The position numbers and the translations under genes are program-made. 64,000 nt of DNA. It comes from Parafilimonas terrae (GTDB taxonomy: Bacteria; Bacteroidota; Bacteroidia; Chitinophagales; Chitinophagaceae). This document shows, piece by piece, positions 44,501 through 54,377 of the stretch. Location: positions 1-64,000 of the forward strand of contig NZ_FOXQ01000018.1 in assembly GCF_900115755.1 (NCBI RefSeq). The letters run 5' to 3'. The notes beneath the pieces were generated by a model. The model searched no databases and was not told the DNA's origin. It worked only from the letters and a program-made list of their open reading frames with translations. Each line of letters starts with the position of its first letter. Within the stretch, counting starts at the first letter, position 1.

Positions 44501-46331
44501 ATATCATCTCACATTAACTGTTTACGGATATGGTACCTGCACAGACACAATGACAAAAAGAATTATTGTAAAAGGCCCGAAAGCAACCTATAACTATGCA
44601 CCACTTACAGGCTGTGATGCCATTGCAGCCAGGTTTTCAGCCAAAGGTGAAAACGTAGCCAAATACACATGGGATTTTGGTAACGGGGAAGTGCTGAATA
44701 CTAAAAACACGCTGGTGCAATACAGCTATATAAAGGCGGGTAAATATTTACCGAAGCTTGTTATTGAAGATACAAGCGGTTGCCGTGTGGCTATTATAAA
44801 TAAAGACACTATTACAGTTGCTTCTGCAAATGCAAAGTTCAATACCGAACGTATGGCAGGTGTGTGCGATTCTTCTTTATTTGATTTTAAGAATGCAAGC
44901 AATGCGGCTTATGATAACATAACCGCCTATAAATGGAAGTTTGGCGATGGTGATTCTGCAATGGAATCGCATCCAAAACATTATTATAATGCCGAAGGAC
45001 GTTATAATGCATTGCTGCATATTACAACCCGCCTTGGCTGCACATCAGAATTTAAATTACCGTTAGATATTAAGATTGATGCATCGCCCGAAATATCTGC
45101 AGTTATCCCGGCAAGCACCTGTGTAAATGATGGTATTTCAATTTCCGCAACCGCTAATGCAGGTTCTCCGGCAATTAATGCATGGCGATGGGACTTAGAT
45201 GACGGCAGCCAGCTTAATACCAGCAATGCCACGCATACTTATACGGATGCCGGCACCTACAATGTGGCTGTTTCAGCCACAACCAAAGCTGGCTGTTCCG
45301 ATACAGTTATTCAAAAACTCCTTGTAGCACCGCTTCCTTCCACAGATGCGGGAAATAATGTTATTATCTGCCGCGATCAGTCGGTGAAGCTGCAGGCTTC
45401 AGGAGCTGATAATTATGTATGGAGATCAAGCGCCGTTCTTTCCTGCCAGGATTGTGCAGCACCCAATGCATCGCCCGGAAGAAATACAACTTTTTATGTA
45501 ACGGGCATCAGCAGGTATGGCTGCAAAGCATCCGATTCTGTTACGGTTGAAGTAAAACAGCCTACTGCTATTAAAGCAAGTGCGCCGGATACGGTTTGCG
45601 CGGGCACCATTGTTAATCTAATCGCATCGGGCGCCGAAACCTATAAATGGGGACCGGCTGATCTGGTTAAGAACAGTACGGATTCTATAACATCATCTGC
45701 GCCAACATCATCCGTAACTTTTACAGTGGTCGGCTCAGACAGCCAGGGATGTTTTTCAGATACAGCTTCCTTCTACGTGAATGTTTTTCCTATACCAACC
45801 ATTCAGTTAACGGATTCTGTTATCAATCTTACCGGGGGAAACAGTTACCAGGTTAATGCCACAGGCTCGCCCGACATAACAAAATGGTTATGGAAGCCCG
45901 CCATAAACATTTCATGCACCAATTGCCCCAACCCGGTAATAAGCCCGAAACAATCTACATTTTATACGGTAAATGCATCAAATGTTGCCGGTTGTTTTAC
46001 AGAAAAGATTGTAAGGGCAAACGTTTTGTGTAATGGTGAAAATAACCTGTTCATTCCAAATACATTCTCTCCAAACAATGATGGCGTGAACGATTATTTC
46101 TATCCGAGGGGAAAAGGTTTAATGACGATAAAGTCTATAAGAATATTTAACCGTTTGGGAGCACAGGTATTTGAACGCAGCAATTTTCCTGCAAACCAGC
46201 AATCGTATGGCTGGGACGGAAAATATGCAGGCAAAGCCTTGCAACCAGATGTATATGTTTACATAGTTGAGATTAGCTGCGAGAATGGCCAAAAGATAAG
46301 TTCGAAAGGAAATGTGACTTTATTACGCTGA
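41523..46331 (+). CDS. Giant PKD-repeat surface protein with T9SS type B sorting domain
   Basis: The 1602-residue protein has a signal peptide (KFLLILVALCFYVKTNAQ) and about fifteen PKD-type beta repeats, each with a WxFGDG-like core such as WTWDFGDG and WIWDFGDN. Three Cys-containing Ig-like repeats follow (CQDCAAPNASP, CTNCPNPVISP). It ends in a gliding-motility-associated C-terminal domain (FIPNTFSPNNDGVNDYF, then YGWDGKYAGKALQPDVYVYI), the type B signal for type IX secretion. Such proteins are surface adhesins. The PorP/SprF gene directly downstream is the usual partner needed for export of type B cargo. The AT-rich gap 41342-41522 precedes it. Confidence 0.96.
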   Translation: MNKPTKFLLILVALCFYVKTNAQLHADFTSSLSGGCSPLVVDFTDISSGDPTLWYWDLGNGIISTNQNPSAVYVTPGSYTVKLHIQNSQGEDSIIKTNYVIVYDNPTAEFSGTPTEGCVPFEAGFKDLSTPGSGSIESWTWDFGDGVISNEQNPVHKYTIVDSFDVTLTVTNSYGCRQFINKPAYIVANGLIQAKFTYDYNSACTEPVTVKFSNTSEATQELSYQWDFGDGSSPSTEKDPQHTYLSTGDFTVTLVASNNIGCTSTYVQHITIGKSKSDFTYTTACLGEPITFTDSSSLKPLSEKWSFGDGATAAGDTATHTYSKQGSYTVKLVADFGGCKASVQKTISILAEPEADFDVVGNAYNCSYPATISFSNKSKNAKYYKWIFGNNAASDDENASYTYTKPGKYTVTLIAFNANGCSDTIVKPGFIQIGAPQIKNIKNLPFKGCAPQTLTLTPVIDTGYTISSYAWDFGDGTTSNMAIPVHEYKQAGVYNVRLIITSKEGCSDTLLINNAVSLSVKPDADFTAAPTDACASKTIQFTNNSTGSVSEWIWDFGDNSTSTQQNPSHNYGDSGYFDVTLITGQYKCYDTIIKKAYIHINPPVARYEIIYDCNNPFNYSFKDGSTGAQTWRWDFGDGQTSSAQNPSHTYSSKGTYNVTLTVSNGACEHTTISTVRVVDEHPVVQYNFVSSNTCKYDSLRFSVTNYDATGIQNYQWNFGDGSKVNKGRNDSIVYHSYNTSGTYAPYLVVTDVNKCVDTIQNNISVKVTGPTAAFTNKKGDCLNSTISFEDASAPEPGNSLKTWIWNYGDNTKPDTLTGGPFSHTYTAKGNFNVWLKVIDNNNCYDTATYNKLSITQPVAAFGVSDTISCSNNSIKFVDSSEGTAMQYSWDFGDGATSKLQSPLHKYAYNNTYNVKLVVKDKNGCADSLFKPQYITVADATAGFSLTDSLFVCPPAFVDPSNSSKSYKSISWDFGDGNTSGETTPQHYYTRAGIYHLTLTVYGYGTCTDTMTKRIIVKGPKATYNYAPLTGCDAIAARFSAKGENVAKYTWDFGNGEVLNTKNTLVQYSYIKAGKYLPKLVIEDTSGCRVAIINKDTITVASANAKFNTERMAGVCDSSLFDFKNASNAAYDNITAYKWKFGDGDSAMESHPKHYYNAEGRYNALLHITTRLGCTSEFKLPLDIKIDASPEISAVIPASTCVNDGISISATANAGSPAINAWRWDLDDGSQLNTSNATHTYTDAGTYNVAVSATTKAGCSDTVIQKLLVAPLPSTDAGNNVIICRDQSVKLQASGADNYVWRSSAVLSCQDCAAPNASPGRNTTFYVTGISRYGCKASDSVTVEVKQPTAIKASAPDTVCAGTIVNLIASGAETYKWGPADLVKNSTDSITSSAPTSSVTFTVVGSDSQGCFSDTASFYVNVFPIPTIQLTDSVINLTGGNSYQVNATGSPDITKWLWKPAINISCTNCPNPVISPKQSTFYTVNASNVAGCFTEKIVRANVLCNGENNLFIPNTFSPNNDGVNDYFYPRGKGLMTIKSIRIFNRLGAQVFERSNFPANQQSYGWDGKYAGKALQPDVYVYIVEISCENGQKISSKGNVTLLR

Positions 46332-46384
46332 TTTTTTGAAGAAGGACTAACATAAATCTGTTTAAAATCCAATATCCAATTAAT

Positions 46385-47458
46385 ATGTATTGTAAGAATG
46401 CTTATTCTGAATGCATTATTGCGGCAGTAAAAAAAATATCGATGCAAGCGCTGGCATTGTATTGTTGTTGCTGCACGTTAAACGCTAATGCCCAGGACCC
46501 CCATTTTTCCCAGTTTTTTGAAGCGCCTTTATTGCGCAATCCATCGCTTGCCGGATTGTTTGCAGGCGATATACGGTTGCAAGCCGTTTACCGAAATCAA
46601 TGGCAAAGCGTAACAACGCCTTATCAAACGTCTTCGGTAAATTTTGAGTATAAGCAACCGATAGGCCGCGGCAATGATTTTATTACCACTGGAGCGCAGG
46701 TATTGTTTGACAAGGCCGGCGTTACAAATTTTACTACTACCAATATTTATCCTGCGTTAAACTATCACAAATCGCTCAACGATTCAAAAAGCAAATACCT
46801 TTCATTGGGCATAATGGGTGGTTATGTTCAAAGGAGGATTGACCGCAGCAAAATAACAACCAACAACCAGTTTGACGGCAACGGCTACAACCCGGCTTTA
46901 AACGATGGTGAAACGCTTACCAAATTCAGCTACCACTACTGGGATGGAAGCATTGGCCTTTCATTCAATTCATCTATTGCAAACAGTGAAAGAGATTATT
47001 ATTTTATTGGCGTGGCATATCATCATTTCAACAGACCTGTTAATTCCTTTTATACCAATCCGCCGGTTGAATTAAACCCCAAGCTCGTGCTTTCGGGCGG
47101 CGTGCATTTTTCTGTAAATGATTATTCGGACATTATTATACAGGGTGATTATTCAAACCAGGGCAACTATAATGAGGCAATTGGTGGTTTTACATATAGC
47201 AGGAAACTGGGCGATGATTATGAAGACCCACTTTATCTTATTCATCTCGGCGCATATATGCGCTGGAAAGATGCGATAATACCGGTAGTAAAGCTTGATT
47301 ATCTTCCTTTTTCTGTAGCGGTAAGCTACGATGTAAATATTTCACAACTTAAAACAGTGAGCCAATACAGGGGCGGATTTGAAGTATCGCTTACTTATGC
47401 AGGTTTCCTGGACCGGGACAATTCAACAAAAAATGCGGTGTTATGCCCAAGATTTTAA
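46385..47458 (+). CDS. PorP/SprF-family type IX secretion outer-membrane protein
   Basis: This 357-residue beta-barrel protein has the family start QDPHFSQFFEAPLLRNPSLAGLFAGDIRLQAVYRNQW after its signal peptide and continues with alternating aromatic strands. PorP/SprF proteins anchor or help export T9SS type B cargos. The ATG at 46385 gives a signal peptide with basic residues (AAVKKIS); ATG 46442 would leave a signal without positive charge, so I keep the longer form. It follows the PKD gene by 53 bases. Confidence 0.94.
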   Translation: MYCKNAYSECIIAAVKKISMQALALYCCCCTLNANAQDPHFSQFFEAPLLRNPSLAGLFAGDIRLQAVYRNQWQSVTTPYQTSSVNFEYKQPIGRGNDFITTGAQVLFDKAGVTNFTTTNIYPALNYHKSLNDSKSKYLSLGIMGGYVQRRIDRSKITTNNQFDGNGYNPALNDGETLTKFSYHYWDGSIGLSFNSSIANSERDYYFIGVAYHHFNRPVNSFYTNPPVELNPKLVLSGGVHFSVNDYSDIIIQGDYSNQGNYNEAIGGFTYSRKLGDDYEDPLYLIHLGAYMRWKDAIIPVVKLDYLPFSVAVSYDVNISQLKTVSQYRGGFEVSLTYAGFLDRDNSTKNAVLCPRF

Positions 47459-47568
47459 AGAAGGAATTGCGGTTTAGTATTAAAGAAATGCAAAATTTTT
47501 GAATAAGCCGCTAAAATGGGCGGCAATTTGGTCAATATATTTATTAGCTATAATTTTATTGTAAGAAT

Positions 47569-47958
47569 ATGAATAAAATCTCTACACAGCAACCTTTAAA
47601 ACGTTTAATACATTTTGTGCCGGTAGCAATAACCTGTGCTGTTTTACTTTTATGTTCCAATGTAGTAAACGCTGTAAGCCCGCCTGTTAGTATAAACGTT
47701 CAGGCAAAAAATGTTAAATGTTACCCCAACCCGGCTATATCCTTTATAAACTTTGAAGTTTCGCAGAAATACGTGAATAAAAATTACGCACTGCAGGTTT
47801 TTAGTTTTACGGGTAAAAAAATGTACGAAACCACATTAACGGCATCTAAACTTACACTCACATTTACAAACGATTATTATCGCGGTATCTATGTATATCA
47901 GTTAAGGGATGCCAGCGGCAAAATTGTAGAAACGGGTAAATTCCAGATAAACAAATAA
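47569..47958 (+). CDS. T9SS sorting-domain-only secreted protein
   Basis: The 129-residue protein has an N-terminal hydrophobic signal (HFVPVAITCAVLLLCSNVVNA) and almost nothing else but a type A sorting domain: KCYPNPAISFINFEV, LQVFSFTGKKMYE, YYRGIYVYQLRD, GKIVETGKFQI. It is unusual to see a sorting domain without a cargo part. A good terminator follows. It may be a short anchor protein or a remnant of a longer one. Confidence 0.85.
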   Translation: MNKISTQQPLKRLIHFVPVAITCAVLLLCSNVVNAVSPPVSINVQAKNVKCYPNPAISFINFEVSQKYVNKNYALQVFSFTGKKMYETTLTASKLTLTFTNDYYRGIYVYQLRDASGKIVETGKFQINK

Positions 47959-47985
47959 ATAAATCACTGAAATATTTTTCTGAAC

Positions 47986-48013
47986 GCCTGGCCAAAGCAA
48001 GCCGGGCTTTTTT
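47986..48013 (+). terminator. Intrinsic terminator after the sorting-domain protein
   Basis: GCCTGGC (47986-47992) pairs with GCCGGGC (48001-48007, one GU pair), followed by a T-run. Confidence 0.88.
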
Positions 48014-48042
48014 ATTTTTGGTTTGAAATAAAGCCGCCTATC

Positions 48043-49065
48043 TTGAATTTACTTGAAAATATTTCGCTCAAACCATATAATACTTTTGGCATTAATGCAA
48101 CAACCCGTTTTTTTTCAGGTTTTTATGCTATTGATGACTTAAAAGAGCTGCTGCTTTTTCAGAAGCAGCAAAAACTAAAAAGCTTAATACTTGGCGGTGG
48201 CAGCAATGTGCTTTTTACCAAAGACATTAACGGAATAGTTTTAAAAAATGAATTAAGAGGAATAGAATTGGTAAAAGAAGACATGAACCATTTCTATATA
48301 AAAGCAGCCGCGGGCGAAAACTGGCACCAGTTTGTTATGCATTGCATCGAAAAGAATTATGCCGGCCTTGAAAACCTGAGCCTTATCCCGGGAAACGTTG
48401 GCGCATCGCCCATGCAGAATATTGGCGCTTATGGTGTGGAAATAAAAGATGTATTCGAAAGCCTGGAAGCCTTGCATATAAAAGATCTTTCAACCAGAAC
48501 TTTCAGCGCCAATGATTGTGGATTTGGTTACCGCGAAAGTGTTTTTAAAAAGCAATATAAAGATGAATATATAATCCTGAATGTTACTTTCAGGCTGAAC
48601 AAACAACCTGTTTTTAATACATCTTATGGCGCTATTGAACAGGAGCTTGAAAAGATGAATGTTCGTGAATTATCTATTAAAGCTATATCACAGGCTGTAA
48701 TCAATATCCGCAGCAGCAAACTGCCCGATCCTGCAAAAATTGGAAACGCAGGAAGCTTTTTTAAAAACCCGATAATCTCATCAAAACAATTTGAAACATT
48801 GCAGCAAACAAACGCAGGTATGCCGCATTTTGCAGTTGATGATGCTCACGTAAAAATTCCTGCTGCCTGGCTTATTGAACAATGCGGGTGGAAAGGATAC
48901 CGCGAAGGCGATGCTGGTGTGCATGTGCATCAACCGCTTGTGGTGGTAAACTATGGTAACGCAACCGGTGATGAGATTTATGAACTCTCCAATAAAATTA
49001 TAACCAGTGTTAAAGCCAGGTTTGAAATTAAACTTGAGCGCGAGGTAAACATTATTTCAATCTAA
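48043..49065 (+). CDS. murB: UDP-N-acetylenolpyruvoylglucosamine reductase MurB
   Basis: MurB reduces the enolpyruvyl group to make UDP-MurNAc, using FAD and NADPH. The 340-residue protein has LKPYNTFGINATT, LGGGSNVLFTKDINGIVLKN, the FAD loop LSLIPGNVGASPMQNIGAYG, CGFGYRESVFK and AGSFFKNPIIS, all typical of type I MurB. It starts with TTG at 48043 because the conserved MNxxENISLKPYNTFGI runs right from it. It supplies the substrate of MurC in the dcw cluster. Confidence 0.97.
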   Translation: MNLLENISLKPYNTFGINATTRFFSGFYAIDDLKELLLFQKQQKLKSLILGGGSNVLFTKDINGIVLKNELRGIELVKEDMNHFYIKAAAGENWHQFVMHCIEKNYAGLENLSLIPGNVGASPMQNIGAYGVEIKDVFESLEALHIKDLSTRTFSANDCGFGYRESVFKKQYKDEYIILNVTFRLNKQPVFNTSYGAIEQELEKMNVRELSIKAISQAVINIRSSKLPDPAKIGNAGSFFKNPIISSKQFETLQQTNAGMPHFAVDDAHVKIPAAWLIEQCGWKGYREGDAGVHVHQPLVVVNYGNATGDEIYELSNKIITSVKARFEIKLEREVNIISI

Positions 49066-49078
49066 AAGAGTTGCTTTA

Positions 49079-49264
49079 TCAGTCTTCAGGGCCGGCAGTA
49101 TTTTTTGTTTGGTTTTTAGCGGCCTTACTCTTTTGATAATTCATTTGTTCTTCGTGGTTGTAAACTTCTTCTTTATAACCTTTGTCTTTTGCAGTAAAAG
49201 GCCTCGTATTCGTTTTATTAGCTGATGTACTTTTTTTAGCGGCCTGCTTTATGGTTTTCTTCAT
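49079..49264 (-). CDS. Small basic hydrophilic protein, 61 aa
   Basis: This protein begins MKKTIKQAAKKSTSANKTN and is rich in Lys, Thr, Ala and Asn with no hydrophobic core, so it is likely disordered. I do not recognise it. It converges on murB (13 bases apart), and its ATG is followed by a sensible reading frame. It could be a small nucleic-acid-binding protein by charge; that is only a guess. Confidence 0.55.
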   Translation of the reverse strand: MKKTIKQAAKKSTSANKTNTRPFTAKDKGYKEEVYNHEEQMNYQKSKAAKNQTKNTAGPED

Positions 49265-49296
49265 AGCTGTATTTTATATAATCTTATACAAATATT

Positions 49297-49319
49297 AAAC
49301 CCGCTTTGCAAGCGGGTTT
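49297..49319 (-). terminator. Terminator of the DUF4290 gene
   Basis: AAACCCGCTT and AAGCGGGTTT form a perfect 10-bp stem around TGC, with a T-rich tract after it on the minus strand. Confidence 0.8.
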
Positions 49320-49350
49320 AATATTATAGTTATCAGAAGGAAGAAAATTT

Positions 49351-50073
49351 TTATTTAAAACGCTTTTTAAAATTCTGATTACGGCTATTGCTGTTACCGT
49401 TATTATTGCGGTTACGGTTATTATTGCCATTATTACGGTTACGGTTATCACCGCGGTTATTGCCATTACGGCTTCCAAAATTTTGCCTTCTTCCATTATT
49501 ACCTCTGCCATAATCATCACGTTCAAAAGCCGGGGGGCGGTGTTTTATATAAGGCGTATTACTAAACTCAAGCTGCCCGCCTGTCATTTCATTCAGCTCG
49601 GTACGAATAGCATCATCGTGCACGAGTTCTTTATGCCAGTTGCTGTAAGCAAGTTTCATGTAATAGGCAATAGCGTTAGCAAAGCCTTCCTTCTTTTCAG
49701 CATCTTCTTCATTAAGTGCCTTATCAATAATGATTTCGAGGTTTTTACCAAGATGAGAAAATTTGGGATAGCGTTTTGGATAAGGCAGCGGATCTGGCTT
49801 CTGTTTGTAAGTTTCCCTTTGCGGAATAGGATAAGGACTGTCAACATCCAGTTTAAAATCGCTTATAAAAAACAGGTGGTCCCATAATTTATGCCTGAAG
49901 TCTTCCACATTTTTCAAGTGAGGATTTAAAAAACCCATCAGTTCAATCAGCACCTGGGCCTGTTGTTGTCTTTTCTCCCTGTCTTCGATAGTTAGCAGGT
50001 ATTCCACCATTTTTTGTATATGGCGGCCATATTCACGCATACTCATTTTATTGCGTGTAGTATTGTATTCCAT
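49351..50073 (-). CDS. DUF4290 protein with Asn/Arg-rich tail
   Basis: The product (240 residues from ATG 50073) begins MEYNTTRNKMSMREYGRHIQKMVEYLL, the typical DUF4290 start. The folded part includes HLFFISDFKLDVDSPYPIP and extends to about residue 180. The last 60 residues are a low-complexity Arg/Asn/Gly tail (RNGNNRGDNRNRNNGNNNR) like disordered RNA-binding tails. The function of DUF4290 is unknown. An upstream ATG at 50097 would add eight non-conserved residues. Confidence 0.88.
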   Translation of the reverse strand: MEYNTTRNKMSMREYGRHIQKMVEYLLTIEDREKRQQQAQVLIELMGFLNPHLKNVEDFRHKLWDHLFFISDFKLDVDSPYPIPQRETYKQKPDPLPYPKRYPKFSHLGKNLEIIIDKALNEEDAEKKEGFANAIAYYMKLAYSNWHKELVHDDAIRTELNEMTGGQLEFSNTPYIKHRPPAFERDDYGRGNNGRRQNFGSRNGNNRGDNRNRNNGNNNRNRNNNGNSNSRNQNFKKRFK

Positions 50074-50244
50074 TAAAGTAAAAATATTAGTCGGCAAATG
50101 TAATTTAATCAGCTAATCATGCAACCTGCAAATTCTTATTGCCATGTTATAAAAAGGGTTACCGTTTCAATCAGCAGTAAAAGTAAAGCTGCAAAGTTAT
50201 AGCCATTTGAGCAATTTTCATTAACCAGTTTTCGGCAGTTAAAT

Positions 50245-51024
50245 TTACCAGCCGCCACTGGCGCCGCCACCGCCACTGCTTCCACCGCCAAAACCACCGA
50301 AGCCTCCACCTCCAAATCCGCCTCCACCAAAACCACCACTGCCTCTGCCCCAGCTTCCGCCGCCGGGAAAAATAGTTGGGATTATCCATGGATTAAACCC
50401 TCTGCGGCTCATCATGCCGCCACCACGGCCACCACCTCTTCCCCTGCCTATGATAAAGAAAATAATTATAAGAATTATGATGAAACCGATTATGTTACCA
50501 CCATCATTATCATCATCATCTTTGGTTTTACCGCGTTCTTTATATTCGCCTGCAGCAGCTTTTTCCAGAGAATTTATTGCTTCATCAATACCCCTGTAAT
50601 AATCGCCGTTCCTGAAATTCGGGGTAATATCGTTATTTATAATATCACTTGACTGCAAATCAGTTATAGCACCTTCCAAGCCATACCCTACTTCTATCCT
50701 TATCTTCCTGTCTTCTTTTGAGATGAGCAGTAAAATACCATTATTATGCTTTGAACCGCCTATACCCCATTCACGAAAAAGCTTAACAGCATAATCTTCT
50801 ATCGGCACATCATTCAGGCTGTTAATGGTTACAACGGCTATCTGGTTACTGGTTGTATCATTAAAAGCAACCAGTTTTTGTTCCAGGATATGCGCCTGTT
50901 CGGGAGAAAGTAAATTAGCGTTATCAACAACTAATCTCGGTGGGTTTGGCGCCTTTAAAACCTCCTGCGCACTAAGATTAATTGTGATAAAAGCAAAAAA
51001 TAATATGTATAAAAAACGTTTCAT
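50245..51024 (-). CDS. Exported TPM-domain protein with Gly-rich tail (YgcG family)
   Basis: The 259-residue product (ATG 51024) has a signal peptide (KRFLYILFFAFITINLSAQ) and a TPM domain (about 30-150: LVVDNANLLSPEQAHILEQKL, NQIAVVTINSL, IEVGYGLEGAITD). A membrane helix follows (GFIIILIIIFFIIG), then a Gly/Phe-rich tail (GGFGGGGFGGGG). This is the YgcG layout. TPM proteins lie with LemA in conserved envelope operons of unknown role. I start at the signal-peptide ATG rather than the upstream one at 51090. Confidence 0.9.
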   Translation of the reverse strand: MKRFLYILFFAFITINLSAQEVLKAPNPPRLVVDNANLLSPEQAHILEQKLVAFNDTTSNQIAVVTINSLNDVPIEDYAVKLFREWGIGGSKHNNGILLLISKEDRKIRIEVGYGLEGAITDLQSSDIINNDITPNFRNGDYYRGIDEAINSLEKAAAGEYKERGKTKDDDDNDGGNIIGFIIILIIIFFIIGRGRGGGRGGGMMSRRGFNPWIIPTIFPGGGSWGRGSGGFGGGGFGGGGFGGFGGGSSGGGGASGGW

Positions 51025-51148
51025 TATAATCTTCAAATAGATAGGTTTTTTTAGATATAAAACCGCGGGATTATAAAATATGCAGCACAAAGCAGTGATA
51101 TAACATGCTTATTTAAAGCTTGATTGGCCTGGGAGACAACCTTTATTC

Positions 51149-51610
51149 TTATCTTCCAAACACAATATCATCCGGCAATTCGTTTTTATCGGTTGAAGCA
51201 TCGTAAGGGAAATGCGTTTTAAGTAATTGCCCTGTTTTGAGAATTACTTCAGCAATGCCTTCTGCAATATGATCTTTTTTAAACTCGCTGACCATGCCTT
51301 TTACCGCATCGTTCCAAAACTGCTGGCCGGCCTTATTATAAATGCCCTCATCTGCAAAAACGGCAAACTGGTGGTGCACCGTTGCTATATACACCAGCAC
51401 CGCATTGCGGTTTACCGTTTCATTCATTTTAAGCTGGAAAAAAATTTCTGCGGCACGGTCAAGCGGGTCAACAAAGCGGCACTTGCTTTCAATAAACAAA
51501 CGCACTTCACCGTTTGTTTGCTGCTCAGCCTCGCGAATGGCATTGAGAATTTTTGTTTGTTCTTCCTGCGAAAAAAATTTTTGCTGCTTAGATTTAAATA
51601 AAGAAAACAT
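51149..51610 (-). CDS. Cytoplasmic-facing TPM-domain protein
   Basis: The 153-residue product (ATG 51610, MFSLFKSK) consists of one TPM domain without a signal peptide: SQEEQTKILNAIREAEQQTNGEVRLFIESKC, NAVLVYIATVHHQFAVFADEGI and GIAEVILKTGQLLKTHFP. It is the middle gene of lemA-TPM-TPM, starting 9 bases after lemA. Confidence 0.88.
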   Translation of the reverse strand: MFSLFKSKQQKFFSQEEQTKILNAIREAEQQTNGEVRLFIESKCRFVDPLDRAAEIFFQLKMNETVNRNAVLVYIATVHHQFAVFADEGIYNKAGQQFWNDAVKGMVSEFKKDHIAEGIAEVILKTGQLLKTHFPYDASTDKNELPDDIVFGR

Positions 51611-51619
51611 TAGCAACAA

Positions 51620-52231
51620 TTATTTTTTATCAAAATCTACAGATGGAGCTTTTTCCGCACCGGCATCGGCCTGGAAAGGTTGTTTGGGCGTAAATCCAAA
51701 CCATCCTGCATAAAAGTTATTCGGAAATGTTCTGATAGTGGTATTATATTCCTGCACAGCCGTATTAAAATCGTTTCTTGCCACTTTAATGCGATTTTCG
51801 GTGCCTTCCAATTGTACCTGCAAACCGCGAAATGCATCATTAGCCCTTAGGTTAGGATAATTTTCCGTAACCACCAATAACCTTCCAAGCGCCTGTGACA
51901 ATTGTCCCTGGGCCTGTTGAAATTCCTGTAGTTTTTCAGGTGTAAGATCATTGGGATCCACTTTTATCTGTGTGGCAGAAGCCCTTGCTTTAATAACATT
52001 TTCAAGCGTTGTTTGTTCAAAATTAGCTTCACCTTTTACAGTGCTAACAAGGTTAGGTATTAAATCACTGCGACGCTGATATTCACTTTGAACATTTGCA
52101 AATTTTGCTTTTACGTTCTCATCAAGCGCCACGCCTTTTTTCTGGAAAGAGATCGAACCACAACCAACGCACCCCCCAACAAGAACAATTAATCCTAAGA
52201 TTACTATAAGAGCCAAATTTTTTGTTTTCAT
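51620..52231 (-). CDS. lemA: LemA family protein
   Basis: The 203-residue protein has an N-terminal membrane or lipoprotein helix (LALIVILGLIVLVGGCVGCG; the Cys suggests a possible lipid attachment) and a long helical domain with VQSEYQRRSDLIPNLVSTVKG, ENVIKARASAT and VTENYPNLRANDAFRGLQVQLEGTENRI. These are the LemA signatures, and the gene order lemA-TPM-TPM is common. The molecular role is unclear. Confidence 0.94.
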   Translation of the reverse strand: MKTKNLALIVILGLIVLVGGCVGCGSISFQKKGVALDENVKAKFANVQSEYQRRSDLIPNLVSTVKGEANFEQTTLENVIKARASATQIKVDPNDLTPEKLQEFQQAQGQLSQALGRLLVVTENYPNLRANDAFRGLQVQLEGTENRIKVARNDFNTAVQEYNTTIRTFPNNFYAGWFGFTPKQPFQADAGAEKAPSVDFDKK

Positions 52232-52505
52232 TACTGATTGAATTTTTGTTAAAGATAGTTATCAAAATAAATACCTCTTATTCAATTTATGACGAGACGT
52301 CATTACATTATTTTGATACAAAGCTGCAATTTGGCTGCAATAGCTTATAATATTACTTCAAAGCATGTAAAACACTTATTGCACCGGCATTTTCTTTATT
52401 GATGAACGGTATTCATCAGCTTTTATCTTTATGAACAGCCCATCATTTTAAATTCCGACAACAGTTTTTCATTTCACAATAAGATTGTTTCTTTGCAACG
52501 CTTAA

Positions 52506-53885
<1,380 letters not shown>

Positions 53886-53914
53886 TTATTCACATATTCA
53901 CACGTTAGTATTAA

Positions 53915-53956
53915 TCGTTGACAGAAGTTGTAATTTTATTCTGTCAACGATTTTTT
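53915..53956 (+). terminator. Hairpin terminator between eno and divIC
   Basis: A perfect 12-bp stem (TCGTTGACAGAA with TTCTGTCAACGA) is followed by TTTTTT that ends 3 bases before the divIC start codon. It probably ends eno transcription and limits read-through to divIC. Confidence 0.88.
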
Positions 53957-53959
53957 GTT

Positions 53960-54292
53960 ATGGGAACAGTAAAAAGTACAATCAGGCTTTTCAAAAACAA
54001 ATATCTTATTGTTTTAACAGCGTTTGCCATTTTAATGCTGTTTATAGACCATAATGATATTTTCCAACAACTGGAACGCCGCAAACAATTGAACGAACTG
54101 CTTGCCAGCAAAGCATTTTACGAGAAAAAAATAGAGCAAACCAAAAAGAATCTCTCCGATCTTCAGCATAACGCTGCAGCACTTGAAAAATATGCCAGGG
54201 AAAAATATTATTTAAAAAAGGATAATGAAGACCTCTTTATAGTGCCTTCCACATCGGGTGAGCAAAAAAATAACGGGGCGAACAATAATTAG
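53960..54292 (+). CDS. FtsB/DivIC-like septum formation initiator
   Basis: The 110-residue product (ATG 53960) has a short basic N-terminus, one membrane helix (LIVLTAFAILMLFI) and a periplasmic coiled coil (LNELLASKAFYEKKIEQTKKNLSDLQHNAAALEKYAREKYYLKK), the FtsB/DivIC layout. It would pair with FtsL and FtsQ at the septum. The start lies right behind the eno terminator. Confidence 0.92.
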   Translation: MGTVKSTIRLFKNKYLIVLTAFAILMLFIDHNDIFQQLERRKQLNELLASKAFYEKKIEQTKKNLSDLQHNAAALEKYAREKYYLKKDNEDLFIVPSTSGEQKNNGANNN

Positions 54293-54377
54293 AACATTAC
54301 AGCCGTTTAATCAATAGTTCTTATCGAGTACCTGTAAGAAAACTGGTAATAAATTCGTTCACCAAAAAATTTGAGCT

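Noticed and set aside
50136-50389. Val/Ala-rich and Arg/Trp-rich frames opposite the TPM tail
   Set aside because: They are frame shadows of the Gly-rich tail codons of the TPM gene.
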